This document shows, one piece after another, positions 22,443-35,903 of a stretch of 64,000 nt of DNA (the first letter of the stretch is position 1; each line of letters opens with the position of its first letter). This DNA is from Oasisia sp. SBJ-2009 (lineage: Eukaryota; Annelida; Polychaeta; Sabellida; Siboglinidae): positions 9,503,525 through 9,567,524 of the forward strand of contig OZ024867.1 in NCBI GenBank assembly GCA_964017155.1, written 5' to 3'. The position numbers were made by a program, and so were the translations under genes. The notes beneath the pieces were generated by a model that saw only the letters and a list, made by a program, of their open reading frames with translations, was not told the DNA's origin and did no database searches.

Positions 22443-24686
22443 ATGAAGTTTCAAACGTTGGAGCAATTGAGGTTGGCTTGCATTCTACGCAAGTGCCTAA
22501 TTCATGTCGGAAATGGAACAGAATATTCATATTCTTGTTCTCATTCACAGTACACTGTATATGGTGCATACCACTCTTCGATTAATTTTCTCAATGTCTC
22601 AAACAGCTTTCCACCTATGCCTAGGCAAATAGATGTTTGGACAGTATCTAATTTAACATTCGTACTGCTGAGCTTCAAACTACTACACTCAACGATAGAA
22701 GTTCCCTTCATTGTGTTCGCAATCTACTCTCTGCGATCTGGAACTCTAAAACGTGTTAACGGCGACGCCACGAGGGATGTATGCAGGCTGCGCAAAGATG
22801 TATGGGAAGCATTATATGCCATTCCATGCGATAAAAGACGTTCGTTCGCATACAGGCTAGATTTACTCTGTAGTGTAATACTCTTTGTAGGGTGTACAAT
22901 GTGTGTAGCTAGCTCAACATCAGTGATTACATGATGCGACCATTGCATTGCCTGTTAGTTGCTTTGTGGTTTCGTTTTCATATTGAACTTGCGACATGTC
23001 TGCTCTTTGGTTTCAGGTCTTCCTATTTGAGTCCGAAGTGTGAGCGACACAGACCCTCTGAGAATGCGACGAGCGAGTAGTGATGAAGCCCACGCATGTC
23101 TATTATATAATTTCGTAGTTTTCTGGGTAGTTTGGAACAACATTTGTTTTATCGTGTGCCTCTTCGCCTTCACTGTTATGTCTAGCTTTTGGCGTTACCT
23201 GTTTGTCGGCATAGCGCTCACGACATGGCCAAAGAGCTGGCCTGTTGGCACTGATCACTGTAGCATATGCTACTGTTTCCAAGGCAATCAACATATGCAT
23301 TCGATCTCCGTCACTACCTAGATACAAATCTGCGTGCCGAGAAATGTGTGACTGCAATACATATTGGTCTCAAAACATCGAATGATCTCTACACTTGTCT
23401 CAGAAGGAACACATGCCAAATGCGTACCCTTCAGTTACACTATTGCAATGAATGAGGCACTTGTGTAGGTTGCCTTTGCATGCTGATTCCTAAGTATGCT
23501 GTATCCAGTCGAGATGAATGCGTTTTGCAGGGTGTCATGACGGTCAAAGAATCATCTACTCAACTGTATTGAGTGGGTGTATGTGTACATGCGAGAATGT
23601 GTGTGGCATTCGCCGCGCCAATGGTGCTTATGCATATCAATGTTACGATACTTTCCGCGGTGCGATCTCGGCCTCTTACACAAGTTTCGTTTCATATGCA
23701 TTATTTTGCATCATATTTTGACATTACGTATCTTGATATACATCATATAGTGTGCAAAATAGCTCGATCAATCGTCTGAGTAAAACGTTTCGATTGTGAG
23801 AACTGCAACATCAAAACTAATGTCCACTCGCACTAGCTGTGATACATATATCGATGTCATGCTATCATTGATTTGATTCTTCCAATGATCGGCCTGCATT
23901 ATCATCTACCTCAACATATTGTATAAATCAAATAACTTGATAAAAACAACGCTTCACCCACTGTCGAATGACTGTTCCGCGTCGCCAATCTTCACATCAT
24001 CGGGCCTGGTCGGTCAGTAATGCTGCCAGAAGTCGTCGGCCATGTGTCGCTGTATCTTCACCGGGCTCAGACACCTGAGAAAAAACAATAAAAGAGCGTT
24101 ACAGTGTGCACGGTGTCTAACAAAATTGAAAGCAGCAGGCTCAATTCTTACATATGCCCACACTCCTTCACCCCACTGGCGTCAAAGACGCAAATCCCAC
24201 CGCGATGCGGTCGAGATTACACTAAAGAAACTGGCATCTGTCGCCAGCATTCGGCTGCGCGGCACAGTAATGGCGGCAAACCGGAAGACGCGCCACAACA
24301 ATACCGTGACGTCCCGACAATACGACAGACGCGCCATTTTCGTTCCTGGCGACGTCAGATTTCAAGATGGCGACGCCTTTGATCTAAGCAAACTGGGGGG
24401 GGGGGGCGCTTTCTTCCACTTTTACTTCGTTCTTTCAATGTTTTACTTGCGCTAGCCTATTTCGCAATAAGGTACAAACATAGGACTACAGTTGTATTAT
24501 GGTACAACGGCCTTTGCGACATTCGGGTACTTTTTATGCACGATGCAAGTCAATGTGCGTGGCGTATAACACCGATTAGATTCAACAATGTCAGACTCTC
24601 TCCGTTGATTTTTAGACCAAAGATATCAGGCCTGCTGTGTCCGCGCGTATTAAAACCACTACACTACCCTACCCGCGCCTCTCGTA
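22443..24686 (+). repeat. Monomer U11 (hybrid A/B)
   Basis: 2244 bp. G-run 12 (24395-24406). CTATCATTG is present near 23862, with a private CCAATGATC near 23882. Confidence 0.98.
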
Positions 24687-26930
24687 ATGAAGTTTCAAAC
24701 GTTGGAGCAATTGAGGTTGGCTTGCATTCTACGCAAGTGCCTAATTCATGTCGGAAATGGAACAGAATATTCATATTCTTGTTCTCATTCACAGTACACT
24801 GTATATGGTGCATACCACTCTTCGATTAATTTTCTCAATGTCTCAAACAGCTTTCCACCTATGCCTAGGCAAATAGATGTTTGGACAGTATCTAATTTAA
24901 CATTCGTACTGCTGAGCTTCAAACTACTACACTCAACGATAGAAGTTCCCTTCATTGTGTTCGCAATCTACTCTCTGCGATCTGGAACTCTAAAACGTGT
25001 TAACGGCGACGCCACGAGGGATGTATGCAGGCTGCGCAAAGATGTATGGGAAGCATTATATGCCATTCCATGCGATAAAAGACGTTCGTTCGCATACAGG
25101 CTAGATTTACTCTGTAGTGTAATACTCTTTGTAGGGTGTACAATGTGTGTAGCTAGCTCAACATCAGTGATTACATGATGCGACCATTGCATTGCCTGTT
25201 AGTTGCTTTGTGGTTTCGTTTTCATATTGAACTTGCGACATGTCTGCTCTTTGGTTTCAGGTCTTCCTATTTGAGTCCGAAGTGTGAGCGACACAGACCC
25301 TCTGAGAATGCGACGAGCGAGTAGTGATGAAGCCCACGCATGTCTATTATATAATTTCGTAGTTTTCTGGGTAGTTTGGAACAACATTTGTTTTATCGTG
25401 TGCCTCTTCGCCTTCACTGTTATGTCTAGCTTTTGGCGTTACCTGTTTGTCGGCATAGCGCTCACGACATGGCCAAAGAGCTGGCCTGTTGGCACTGATC
25501 ACTGTAGCATATGCTACTGTTTCCAAGGCAATCAACATATGCATTCGATCTCCGTCACTACCTAGATACAAATCTGCGTGCCGAGAAATGTGTGACTGCA
25601 ATACATATTGGTCTCAAAACATCGAATGATCTCTACACTTGTCTCAGAAGGAACACATGCCAAATGCGTACCCTTCAGTTACACTATTGCAATGAATGAG
25701 GCACTTGTGTAGGTTGCCTTTGCATGCTGATTCCTAAGTATGCTGTATCCAGTCGAGATGAATGCGTTTTGCAGGGTGTCATGACGGTCAAAGAATCATC
25801 TACTCAACTGTATTGAGTGGGTGTATGTGTACATGCGAGAATGTGTGTGGCATTCGCCGCGCCAATGGTGCTTATGCATATCAATGTTACGATACTTTCC
25901 GCGGTGCGATCTCGGCCTCTTACACAAGTTTCGTTTCATATGCATTATTTTGCATCATATTTTGACATTACGTATCTTGATATACATCATATAGTGTGCA
26001 AAATAGCTCGATCAATCGTCTGAGTAAAACGTTTCGATTGTGAGAACTGCAACATCAAAACTAATGTCCACTCGCACTAGCTGTGATACATATATCGATG
26101 TCATGCTATCATTGATTTGATTCTTCCAGTGATCGGCCTGCATTATCATCTACCTCAACATATTGTATAAATCAAATAACTTGATAAAAACAACGCTTCA
26201 CCCACTGTCGAATGACTGTTCCGCGTCGCCAATCTTCACATCATCGGGCCTGGTCGGTCAGTAATGCTGCCAGAAGTCGTCGGCCATGTGTCGCTGTATC
26301 TTCACCGGGCTCAGACACCTGAGAAAAAACAATAAAAGAGCGTTACAGTGTGCACGGTGTCTAACAAAATTGAAAGCAGCAGGCTCAATTCTTACATATG
26401 CCCACACTCCTTCACCCCACTGGCGTCAAAGACGCAAATCCCACCGCGATGCGGTCGAGATTACACTAAAGAAACTGGCATCTGTCGCCAGCATTCGGCT
26501 GCGCGGCACAGTAATGGCGGCAAACCGGAAGACGCGCCACAACAATACCGTGACGTCCCGACAATACGACAGACGCGCCATTTTCGTTCCTGGCGACGTC
26601 AGATTTCAAGATGGCGACGCCTTTGATCTAAGCAAACTGGGGGGGGGGGGCGCTTTCTTCCACTTTTACTTCGTTCTTTCAATGTTTTACTTGCGCTAGC
26701 CTATTTCGCAATAAGGTACAAACATAGGACTACAGTTGTATTATGGTACAACGGCCTTTGCGACATTCGGGTACTTTTTATGCACGATGCAAGTCAATGT
26801 GCGTGGCGTATAACACCGATTAGATTCAACAATGTCAGACTCTCTCCGTTGATTTTTAGACCAAAGATATCAGGCCTGCTGTGTCCGCGCGTATTAAAAC
26901 CACTACACTACCCTACCCGCGCCTCTCGTA
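24687..26930 (+). repeat. Monomer U12 (hybrid A/B)
   Basis: 2244 bp. G-run 12 (26639-26650). CTATCATTG is present near 26106; otherwise it is the block consensus. Confidence 0.98.
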
Positions 26931-29174
26931 ATGAAGTTTCAAACGTTGGAGCAATTGAGGTTGGCTTGCATTCTACGCAAGTGCCTAATTCATGTCGGAA
27001 ATGGAACAGAATATTCATATTCTTGTTCTCATTCACAGTACACTGTATATGGTGCATACCACTCTTCGATTAATTTTCTCAATGTCTCAAACAGCTTTCC
27101 ACCTATGCCTAGGCAAATAGATGTTTGGACAGTATCTAATTTAACATTCGTACTGCTGAGCTTCAAACTACTACACTCAACGATAGAAGTTCCCTTCATT
27201 GTGTTCGCAATCTACTCTCTGCGATCTGGAACTCTAAAACGTGTTAACGGCGACGCCACGAGGGATGTATGCAGGCTGCGCAAAGATGTATGGGAAGCAT
27301 TATATGCCATTCCATGCGATAAAAGACGTTCGTTCGCATACAGGCTAGATTTACTCTGTAGTGTAATACTCTTTGTAGGGTGTACAATGTGTGTAGCTAG
27401 CTCAACATCAGTGATTACATGATGCGACCATTGCATTGCCTGTTAGTTGCTTTGTGGTTTCGTTTTCATATTGAACTTGCGACATGTCTGCTCTTTGGTT
27501 TCAGGTCTTCCTATTTGAGTCCGAAGTGTGAGCGACACAGACCCTCTGAGAATGCGACGAGCGAGTAGTGATGAAGCCCACGCATGTCTATTATATAATT
27601 TCGTAGTTTTCTGGGTAGTTTGGAACAACATTTGTTTTATCGTGTGCCTCTTCGCCTTCACTGTTATGTCTAGCTTTTGGCGTTACCTGTTTGTCGGCAT
27701 AGCGCTCACGACATGGCCAAAGAGCTGGCCTGTTGGCACTGATCATTGTAGCATATGCTACTGTTTCCAAGGCAATCAACATATGCATTCGATCTCCGTC
27801 ACTACCTAGATACAAATCTGCGTGCCGAGAAATGTGTGACTGCAATACATATTGGTCTCAAAACATCGAATGATCTCTACACTTGTCTCAGAAGGAACAC
27901 ATGCCAAATGCGTACCCTTCAGTTACACTATTGCAATGAATGAGGCACTTGTGTAGGTTGCCTTTGCATGCTGATTCCTAAGTATGCTGTATCCAGTCGA
28001 GATGAATGCGTTTTGCAGGGTGTCATGACGGTCAAAGAATCATCTACTCAACTGTATTGAGTGGGTGTATGTGTACATGCGAGAATGTGTGTGGCATTCG
28101 CCGCGCCAATGGTGCTTATGCATATCAATGTTACGATACTTTCCGCGGTGCGATCTCGGCCTCTTACACAAGTTTCGTTTCATATGCATTATTTTGCATC
28201 ATATTTTGACATTACGTATCTTGATATACATCATATAGTGTGCAAAATAGCTCGATCAATCGTCTGAGTAAAACGTTTCGATTGTGAGAACTGCAACATC
28301 AAAACTAATGTCCACTCGCACTAGCTGTGATACATATATCGATGTCATGCTATCGTTGATTTGATTCTTCCAGTGATCGGCCTGCATTATCATCTACCTC
28401 AACATATTGTATAAATCAAATAACTTGATAAAAACAACGCTTCACCCACTGTCGAATGACTGTTCCGCGTCGCCAATCTTCACATCATCGGGCCTGGTCG
28501 GTCAGTAATGCTGCCAGAAGTCGTCGGCCATGTGTCGCTGTATCTTCACCGGGCTCAGACACCTGAGAAAAAACAATAAAAGAGCGTTACAGTGTGCACG
28601 GTGTCTAACAAAATTGAAAGCAGCAGGCTCAATTCTTACATATGCCCACACTCCTTCACCCCACTGGCGTCAAAGACGCAAATCCCACCGCGATGCGGTC
28701 GAGATTACACTAAAGAAACTGGCATCTGTCGCCAGCATTCGGCTGCGCGGCACAGTAATGGCGGCAAACCGGAAGACGCGCCACAACAATACCGTGACGT
28801 CCCGACAATACGACAGACGCGCCATTTTCGTTCCTGGCGACGTCAGATTTCAAGATGGCGACGCCTTTGATCTAAGCAAACTGGGGGGGGGGGGCGCTTT
28901 CTTCCACTTTTACTTCGTTCTTTCAATGTTTTACTTGCGCTAGCCTATTTCGCAATAAGGTACACACATAGGACTACAGTTGTATTATGGTACAACGGCC
29001 TTTGCGACATTCGGGTACTTTTTATGCACGATGCAAGTCAATGTGCGTGGCGTATAACACCGATTAGATTCAACAATGTCAGACTCTCTCCGTTGATTTT
29101 TAGACCAAAGATATCAGGCCTGCTGTGTCCGCGCGTATTAAAACCACTACACTACCCTACCCGCGCCTCTCGTA
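26931..29174 (+). repeat. Monomer U13 (hybrid A/B)
   Basis: 2244 bp. G-run 12 (28883-28894). It shares GATCATTGTAG near 27740 and GGTACACACA near 28959 with U10. Confidence 0.98.
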
Positions 29175-31416
29175 ATGAAGTTTCAAACGTTGGAGCAATT
29201 GAGGTTGGCTTGCATTCTACGCAAGTGCCTAATTCATGTCGGAAATGGAACAGAATATTCATATTCTTGTTCTCATTCACAGTACATTGTATATGGTGCA
29301 TACCACTCTTCGATTAATTTTCTCAATGTCTCAAACAGCTTTCCACCTATGCCTAGGCAAATAGATGTTTGGACAGTATCTAATTTAACATTCGTACTGC
29401 TGAGCTTCAAACTACTACACTCAACGATAGAAGTTCCCTTCATTGTGTTCGCAATCTACTCTCTGCGATCTGGAACTCTAAAACGTGTTAACGGCGACGC
29501 CACGAGGGATGTATGCAGGCTGCGCAAAGATGTATGGGAAGCATTATATGCCATTCCATGCGATAAAAGACATTCGTTCGCATACAGGCTAGATTTACTC
29601 TGTAGTGTAATACTCTTTGTAGGGTGTACAATGTGTGTAGCTAGCTCAACATCAATGATTACATGATGCGACCATTGTATTGCCTGTTAGTTGCTTTGTG
29701 GTTTCGTTTTCATATTGAACTTCCGACATGTCTGCTCTTTGGGTTCAGGTCTTCCTATTTGAGTCCGAAGTGTGAGCGACACAGACCCTCTGAGCATGCG
29801 ACGAGCGAGTAGTGATGAAGCCCACGCATGTCTAGTATATAATTTCGTAGTTGTCTGGGTAGTTTGGAACAACCTTTGTTTTATCGTGTGCCTCTTCGCC
29901 TTCACTGTTATGTCTAGCTTTTGGCGTTACCTGTTTGTCGGCATAGCGCTCACGACATGGCCAAAGAGCTGGCCTGTTGGCACTGATCACTGTAGCATAT
30001 GCTACTGTTTCCAAGGCAATCAACATATGCATTCGATCTCCGTCACTACCTAGATACAAATCTGCGTGCCGAGAAATGTGTGACTGCAATACATATTGGT
30101 CTCAAAACATCGAATGATCTCTACACTTGTCTCAGAAGGAACACATGCCAAATGCGTACCCTTCAGTTACACTATTGCAATGAATGAGGCACTTGTGTAG
30201 GTTGCCTTTGCATGTTGATTCCTAAGTATGCTGTATCCAGTCGAGATGAATGCGTTTTGCAGGGTGTCATGACGGTCAAAGAATCATCTACTCAACTGTA
30301 TTGAGTGGGTGTATGTGTACATGCGAGAATGTGTGTGGCATTCGCCGCGCCAATGGTGCTTATGCATATCAATGTTACGATACTTTCCGCGGTGCGATCT
30401 CGGCCTCTTACACAAGTTTCGTTTCATATGCATTATTTTGCATCATATTTTGACATTACGTATCTTGATATACATCATATAGTGTGCAAAATAGCTCGAT
30501 CAATCGTCTGAGTAAAACGTTTCGATTGTGAGAACTGCAACATCAAAACTAATGTCCACTCGCACTAGCTGTGATACATATATCGATGTCATGCTATCGT
30601 TGATTTGATTCTTCCAGTGATCGGCCTGCATTATCATCTACCTCAACATATTGTATAAATCAAATAACTTGATAAAAACAACGCTTCACCCACTGTCGAA
30701 TGACTGTTCCGCGTCGCCAATCTTCACATCATCGGGCCTGGTCGGTCAGTAATGCTGCCAGAAGTCGTCGGCCATGTGTCGCTGTATCTTCACCGGGCTC
30801 AGACACCTGAGAAAAAACAATAAAAGAGCGTTACAGTGTGCACGGTGTCTAACAAAATTGAAAGCAGCAGGCTCAATTCTTACATATGCCCACACTCCTT
30901 CACCCCACTGGCGTCAAAGACGCAAATCCCACCGCGATGCGGTCGAGATTACACTAAAGAAACTGGCATCTGTCGCCAGCATTCGGCTGCGCGGCACAGT
31001 AATGGCGGCAAACCGGAAGACGCGCCACAACAATACCGTGACGTCCCGACAATACGACAGACGCGCCATTTTCGTTCCTGGCGACGTCAGATTTCAAGAT
31101 GGCGACGCCTTTCATCTAAGCAAACTGGGGGGGGGGCGCTTTCTTCCACTTTTACTTCGTTCTTTCAATGTTTTACTTGCGCTAGCCTATTTCGCAATAA
31201 GGTACAAACATAGGACTACAGTTGTATTATGGTACAACGGCCTTTGCGACATTCGGGTACTTTTTATGCACGATGCAAGTCAATGTGCGTGGCGTATAAC
31301 ACCGATTAGATTCAACAATGTCAGACTCTCTCCGTTGATTTTTAGACCAAAGATATCAGGCCTGCTGTGTCCGCGCGTATTAAAACCACTACACTACCCT
31401 ACCCGCGCCTCTCGTA
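29175..31416 (+). repeat. Monomer U14 (hybrid A/B with U6-like patch)
   Basis: 2242 bp. It belongs to the hybrid block except between about 29571 and 29876, where it matches U6 (CTTCCGAC, GGGTTCAG, GAGCATGCG, CTAGTATAT, CAACCTTTG). G-run 10 (31127-31136). Private AGTACATTG near 29281 and CATGTTGATT near 30211; CTTTCATCTA near 31110 is shared with U21. Confidence 0.98.
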
Positions 31417-33660
31417 ATGAAGTTTCAAACGTTGGAGCAATTGAGGTTGGCTTGCATTCTACGCAAGTGCCTAATACATGTCGGAAATGGAACAGAATAT
31501 TCATATTCTTGTTCTCATTCACAGTACACTGTATATGGTGCATACCACTCTTCGATTAATTTTCTCAATGTCTCAAACAGCTTTCCACCTATGCCTAGGC
31601 AAATAGATGTTTGGACAGTATCTAATTTAACATTCGTACTGCTGAGCTTCAAACTACTACACTCAACGATAGAAGTTCCCTTCATTGTGTTCGCAATCTA
31701 CTCTCTGCGATCTGGAACTCTAAAACGTGTTAACGGCGACGCCACGAGGGATGTATGCAGGCTGCGCAAAGATGTATGGGAAGCATTATATGCCATTCCA
31801 TGCGATAAAAGACGTTCGTTCGCATACAGGCTAGATTTACTCTGTAGTGTAATACTCTTTGTAGGGTGTACAATGTGTGTAGCTAGCTCAACATCAGTGA
31901 TTACATGATGCGACCATTGCATTGCCTGTTAGTTGCTTTGTGGTTTCGTTTTCATATTGAACTTGCGACATGTCTGCTCTTTGGTTTCAGGTCTTCCTAT
32001 TTGAGTCCGAAGTGTGAGCGACACAGACCCTCTGAGAATGCGACGAGCGAGTAGTGATGAAGCCCACGCATGTCTATTATATAATTTCGTAGTTTTCTGG
32101 GTAGTTTGGAACAACATTTGTTTTATCGTGTGCCTCTTCGCCTTCACTGTTATGTCTAGCTTTTGGCGTTACCTGTTTGTCGGCATAGCGCTCACGACAT
32201 GGCCAAAGAGCTGGCCTGTTGGCACTGATCACTGTAGCATATGCTACTGTTTCCAAGGCAATCAACATATGCATTCGATCTCCGTCACTACCTAGATACA
32301 AATCTGCGTGCCGAGAAATGTGTGACTGCAATACATATTGGTCTCAAAACATCGAATGATCTCTACACTTGTCTCAGAAGGAACACATGCCAAATGCGTA
32401 CCCTTCAGTTACACTATTGCAATGAATGAGGCACTTGTGTAGGTTGCCTTTGCATGCTGATTCCTAAGTATGCTGTATCCAGTCGAGATGAATGCGTTTT
32501 GCAGGGTGTCATGACGGTCAAAGAATCATCTACTCAACTGTATTGAGTGGGTGTATGTGTACATGCGAGAATGTGTGTGGCATTCGCCGCGCCAATGGTG
32601 CTTATGCATATCAATGTTACGATACTTTCCGCGGTGCGATCTCGGCCTCTTACACAAGTTTCGTTTCATATGCATTATTTTGCATCATATTTTGACATTA
32701 CGTATCTTGATATACATCATATAGTGTGCAAAATAGCTCGATCAATCGTCTGAGTAAAACGTTTCGATTGTGAGAACTGCAACATCAAAACTAATGTCCA
32801 CTCGCACTAGCTGTGATACATATATCGATGTCATGCTATCGTTGATTTGATTCTTCCAGTGATCGGCCTGCATTATCATCTACCTCAACATATTGTATCA
32901 ATCAAATAACTTGATAAAAACAACGCTTCACCCACTGTCGAATGACTGTTCCGCGTCGCCAATCTTCACATCATCGGGCCTGGTCGGTCAGTAATGCTGC
33001 CAGAAGTCGTCGGCCATGTGTCGCTGTATCTTCACCGGGCTCAGACACCTGAGAAAAAACAATAAAAGAGCGTTACAGTGTGCACGGTGTCTAACAAAAT
33101 TGAAAGCAGCAGGCTCAATTCTTACATATGCCCACACTCCTTCACCCCACTGGCGTCAAAGACGCAAATCCCACCGCGATGCGGTCGAGATTACACTAAA
33201 GAAACTGGCATCTGTCGCCAGCATTCGGCTGCGCGGCACAGTAATGGCGGCAAACCGGAAGACGCGCCACAACAATACCGTGACGTCCCGACAATACGAC
33301 AGACGCGCCATTTTCGTTCCTGGCGACGTCAGATTTCAAGATGGCGACGCCTTTGATCTAAGCAAACTGGGGGGGGGGGGCGCTTTCTTCCACTTTTACT
33401 TCGTTCTTTCAATGTTTTACTTGCGCTAGCCTATTTCGCAATAAGGTACAAACATAGGACTACAGTTGTATTATGGTACAACGGCCTTTGCGACATTCGG
33501 GTACTTTTTATGCACGATGCAAGTCAATGTGCGTGGCGTATAACACCGATTAGATTCAACAATGTCAGACTCTCTCCGTTGATTTTTAGACCAAAGATAT
33601 CAGGCCTGCTGTGTCCGCGCGTATTAAAACCACTACACTACCCTACCCGCGCCTCTCGTA
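31417..33660 (+). repeat. Monomer U15 (hybrid A/B)
   Basis: 2244 bp. G-run 12 (33369-33380). It shares TATCAATC near 32896 with U8. Private CTAATACATG near 31471. Confidence 0.98.
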
Positions 33661-35903
33661 ATGAAGTTTCAAACGTTGGAGCAATTGAGGTTGGCTTGCA
33701 TTCTACGCAAGTGCCTAATTCATGTCGGAAATGGAACAGAATATTCATATTCTTGTTCTCATTCACAGTACACTGTATATGGTGCATACCACTCTTCGAT
33801 TAATTTTCTCAATGTCTCAAACAGCTTTCCACCTATGCCTAGGCAAATAGATGTTTGGACAGTATCTAATTTAACATTCGTACTGCTGAGCTTCAAACTA
33901 CTACACTCAACGATAGAAGTTCCCTTCATTGTGTTCGCAATCTACTCTCTGCGATCTGGAACTCTAAAACGTGTTAACGGCGACGCCACGAGGGATGTAT
34001 GCAGGCTGCGCAAAGATGTATGGGAAGCATTATATGCCATTCCATGCGATAAAAGACGTTCGTTCGCATACAGGCTAGATTTACTCTGTAGTGTAATACT
34101 CTTTGTAGGGTGTACAATGTGTGTAGCTAGCTCAACATCAGTGATTACATGATGCGACCATTGCATTGCCTGTTAGTTGCTTTGTGGTTTCGTTTTCATA
34201 TTGAACTTGCGACATGTCTGCTCTTTGGTTTCAGGTCTTCCTATTTGAGTCCGAAGTGTGAGCGACACAGACCCTCTGAGAATGCGACGAGCGAGTAGTG
34301 ATGAAGCCCACGCATGTCTATTATATAATTTCGTAGTTTTCTGGGTAGTTTGGAACAACATTTGTTTTATCGTGTGCCTCTTCGCCTTCACTGTTATGTC
34401 TAGCTTTTGGCGTTACCTGTTTGTCGGCATAGCGCTCACGACATGGCCAAAGAGCTGGCCTGTTGGCACTGATCACTGTAGCATATGCTACTGTTTCCAA
34501 GGCAATCAACATATGCATTCGATCTCCGTCACTACCTAGATACAAATCTGCGTGCCGAGAAATGTGTGACTGCAATACATATTGGTCTCAAAACATCGAA
34601 TGATCTCTACACTTGTCTCAGAAGGAACACATGCCAAATGCGTACCCTTCAGTTACACTATTGCAATGAATGAGGCACTTGTGTAGGTTGCCTTTGCATG
34701 CTGATTCCTAAGTATGCTGTATCCAGTCGAGATGAATGCGTTTTGCTGGGTGTCATGACGGTCAACGAATCATCTACTCAACTGTATTGAGTGGGTGTAT
34801 GTGTACATGCGAGAATGTGTGTGGCATTCGCCGCGCCAATGGTGCTTATGCATATCAATGTTACGATACTTTCCGCGGTGCGATCTCGGCCTCTTACACA
34901 AGTTTCGTTTCATATGCATTATTTTGCATCATATTTTGACATTACGTATCTTGATATACATCATATAGCGTGCAAAATAGCTCGATCAATCGTCTGAGTA
35001 AAACGTTTCGATTGTGAGAACTGCAACATCAAAACTAATGTCCACTCGCACTAGCTGTGATACATATATCGATGTCATGCTATCGTTGATTTGATTCTTC
35101 CAGTGATCGGCCTACATTATCATCTGCCTCAACATATTGTATAAATCAAATAACTTGATAAAAACAACGCTTCACCCACTGTCGAATGACTGTTCCGCGT
35201 CGCCAATCTTCACATCATCGGACCTGGTCGGTCAGTAATGCTGCCAGAAGTCGTCGGCCATGTGTCGCTGTATCTTCACCGGGCTCAGACACCTGAGAAA
35301 AAACAATAAAAGAGCGTTACAGTGTGCACGGTGTCTAACAAAATTGAAAGCAGCAGGCTCAATTCTTACATATGCCCACATTCCTTCACCCCACTGGCGT
35401 CAAAGACGCAAATCCCACCGCGATGCGGTCGAGATTACACTAAAGAAACTGGCATCTGTCGCCAGCATTCGGCTGCGCGGCACAGTAATGGCGGCAAACC
35501 GGAAGACGCGCCACAACAATACCGTGACGTCACGACAATACGGCAGACGCGCCATTTTCGTTCCTGGCGACGTCAGATTTCAAGATGGCGACGCCTTTGA
35601 TCTAAGCAAACTGGGGGGGTGGGCGCTTTCTTCCACTTTTACTTCGTTCTTTCAATGTTTTACTTGCGCTAGCCTATTTCGCAATAAGGTACACACATAG
35701 GACTACAGTTGTATTATGGTACAACGGCCTTTGCGACATTCGGGTACTTTTTATGCACGATGCAAGTCAATGTGCGTGGCGTATAACACCGATTAGATTC
35801 AACAATGTCAGACTCTCTCCGTTGATTTTTAGACCAAAGATATCAGGCCTGCTGCGTCCGCGCGTATTAAAACCACTACATTACCCTACCCGCGCCTCTC
35901 GTA
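33661..35903 (+). repeat. Monomer U16 (class A)
   Basis: 2243 bp. The left half is as in the hybrid block, the right half returns to class A: GCTGGG with GTCAACG, intact TGACGTCA at 35525, G7-T-G3 at 35613-35623. The end is mixed (GCGTCC with AAACCAC). Private CGGACCTGG near 35219 and CTACATTACC near 35876. Confidence 0.98.
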
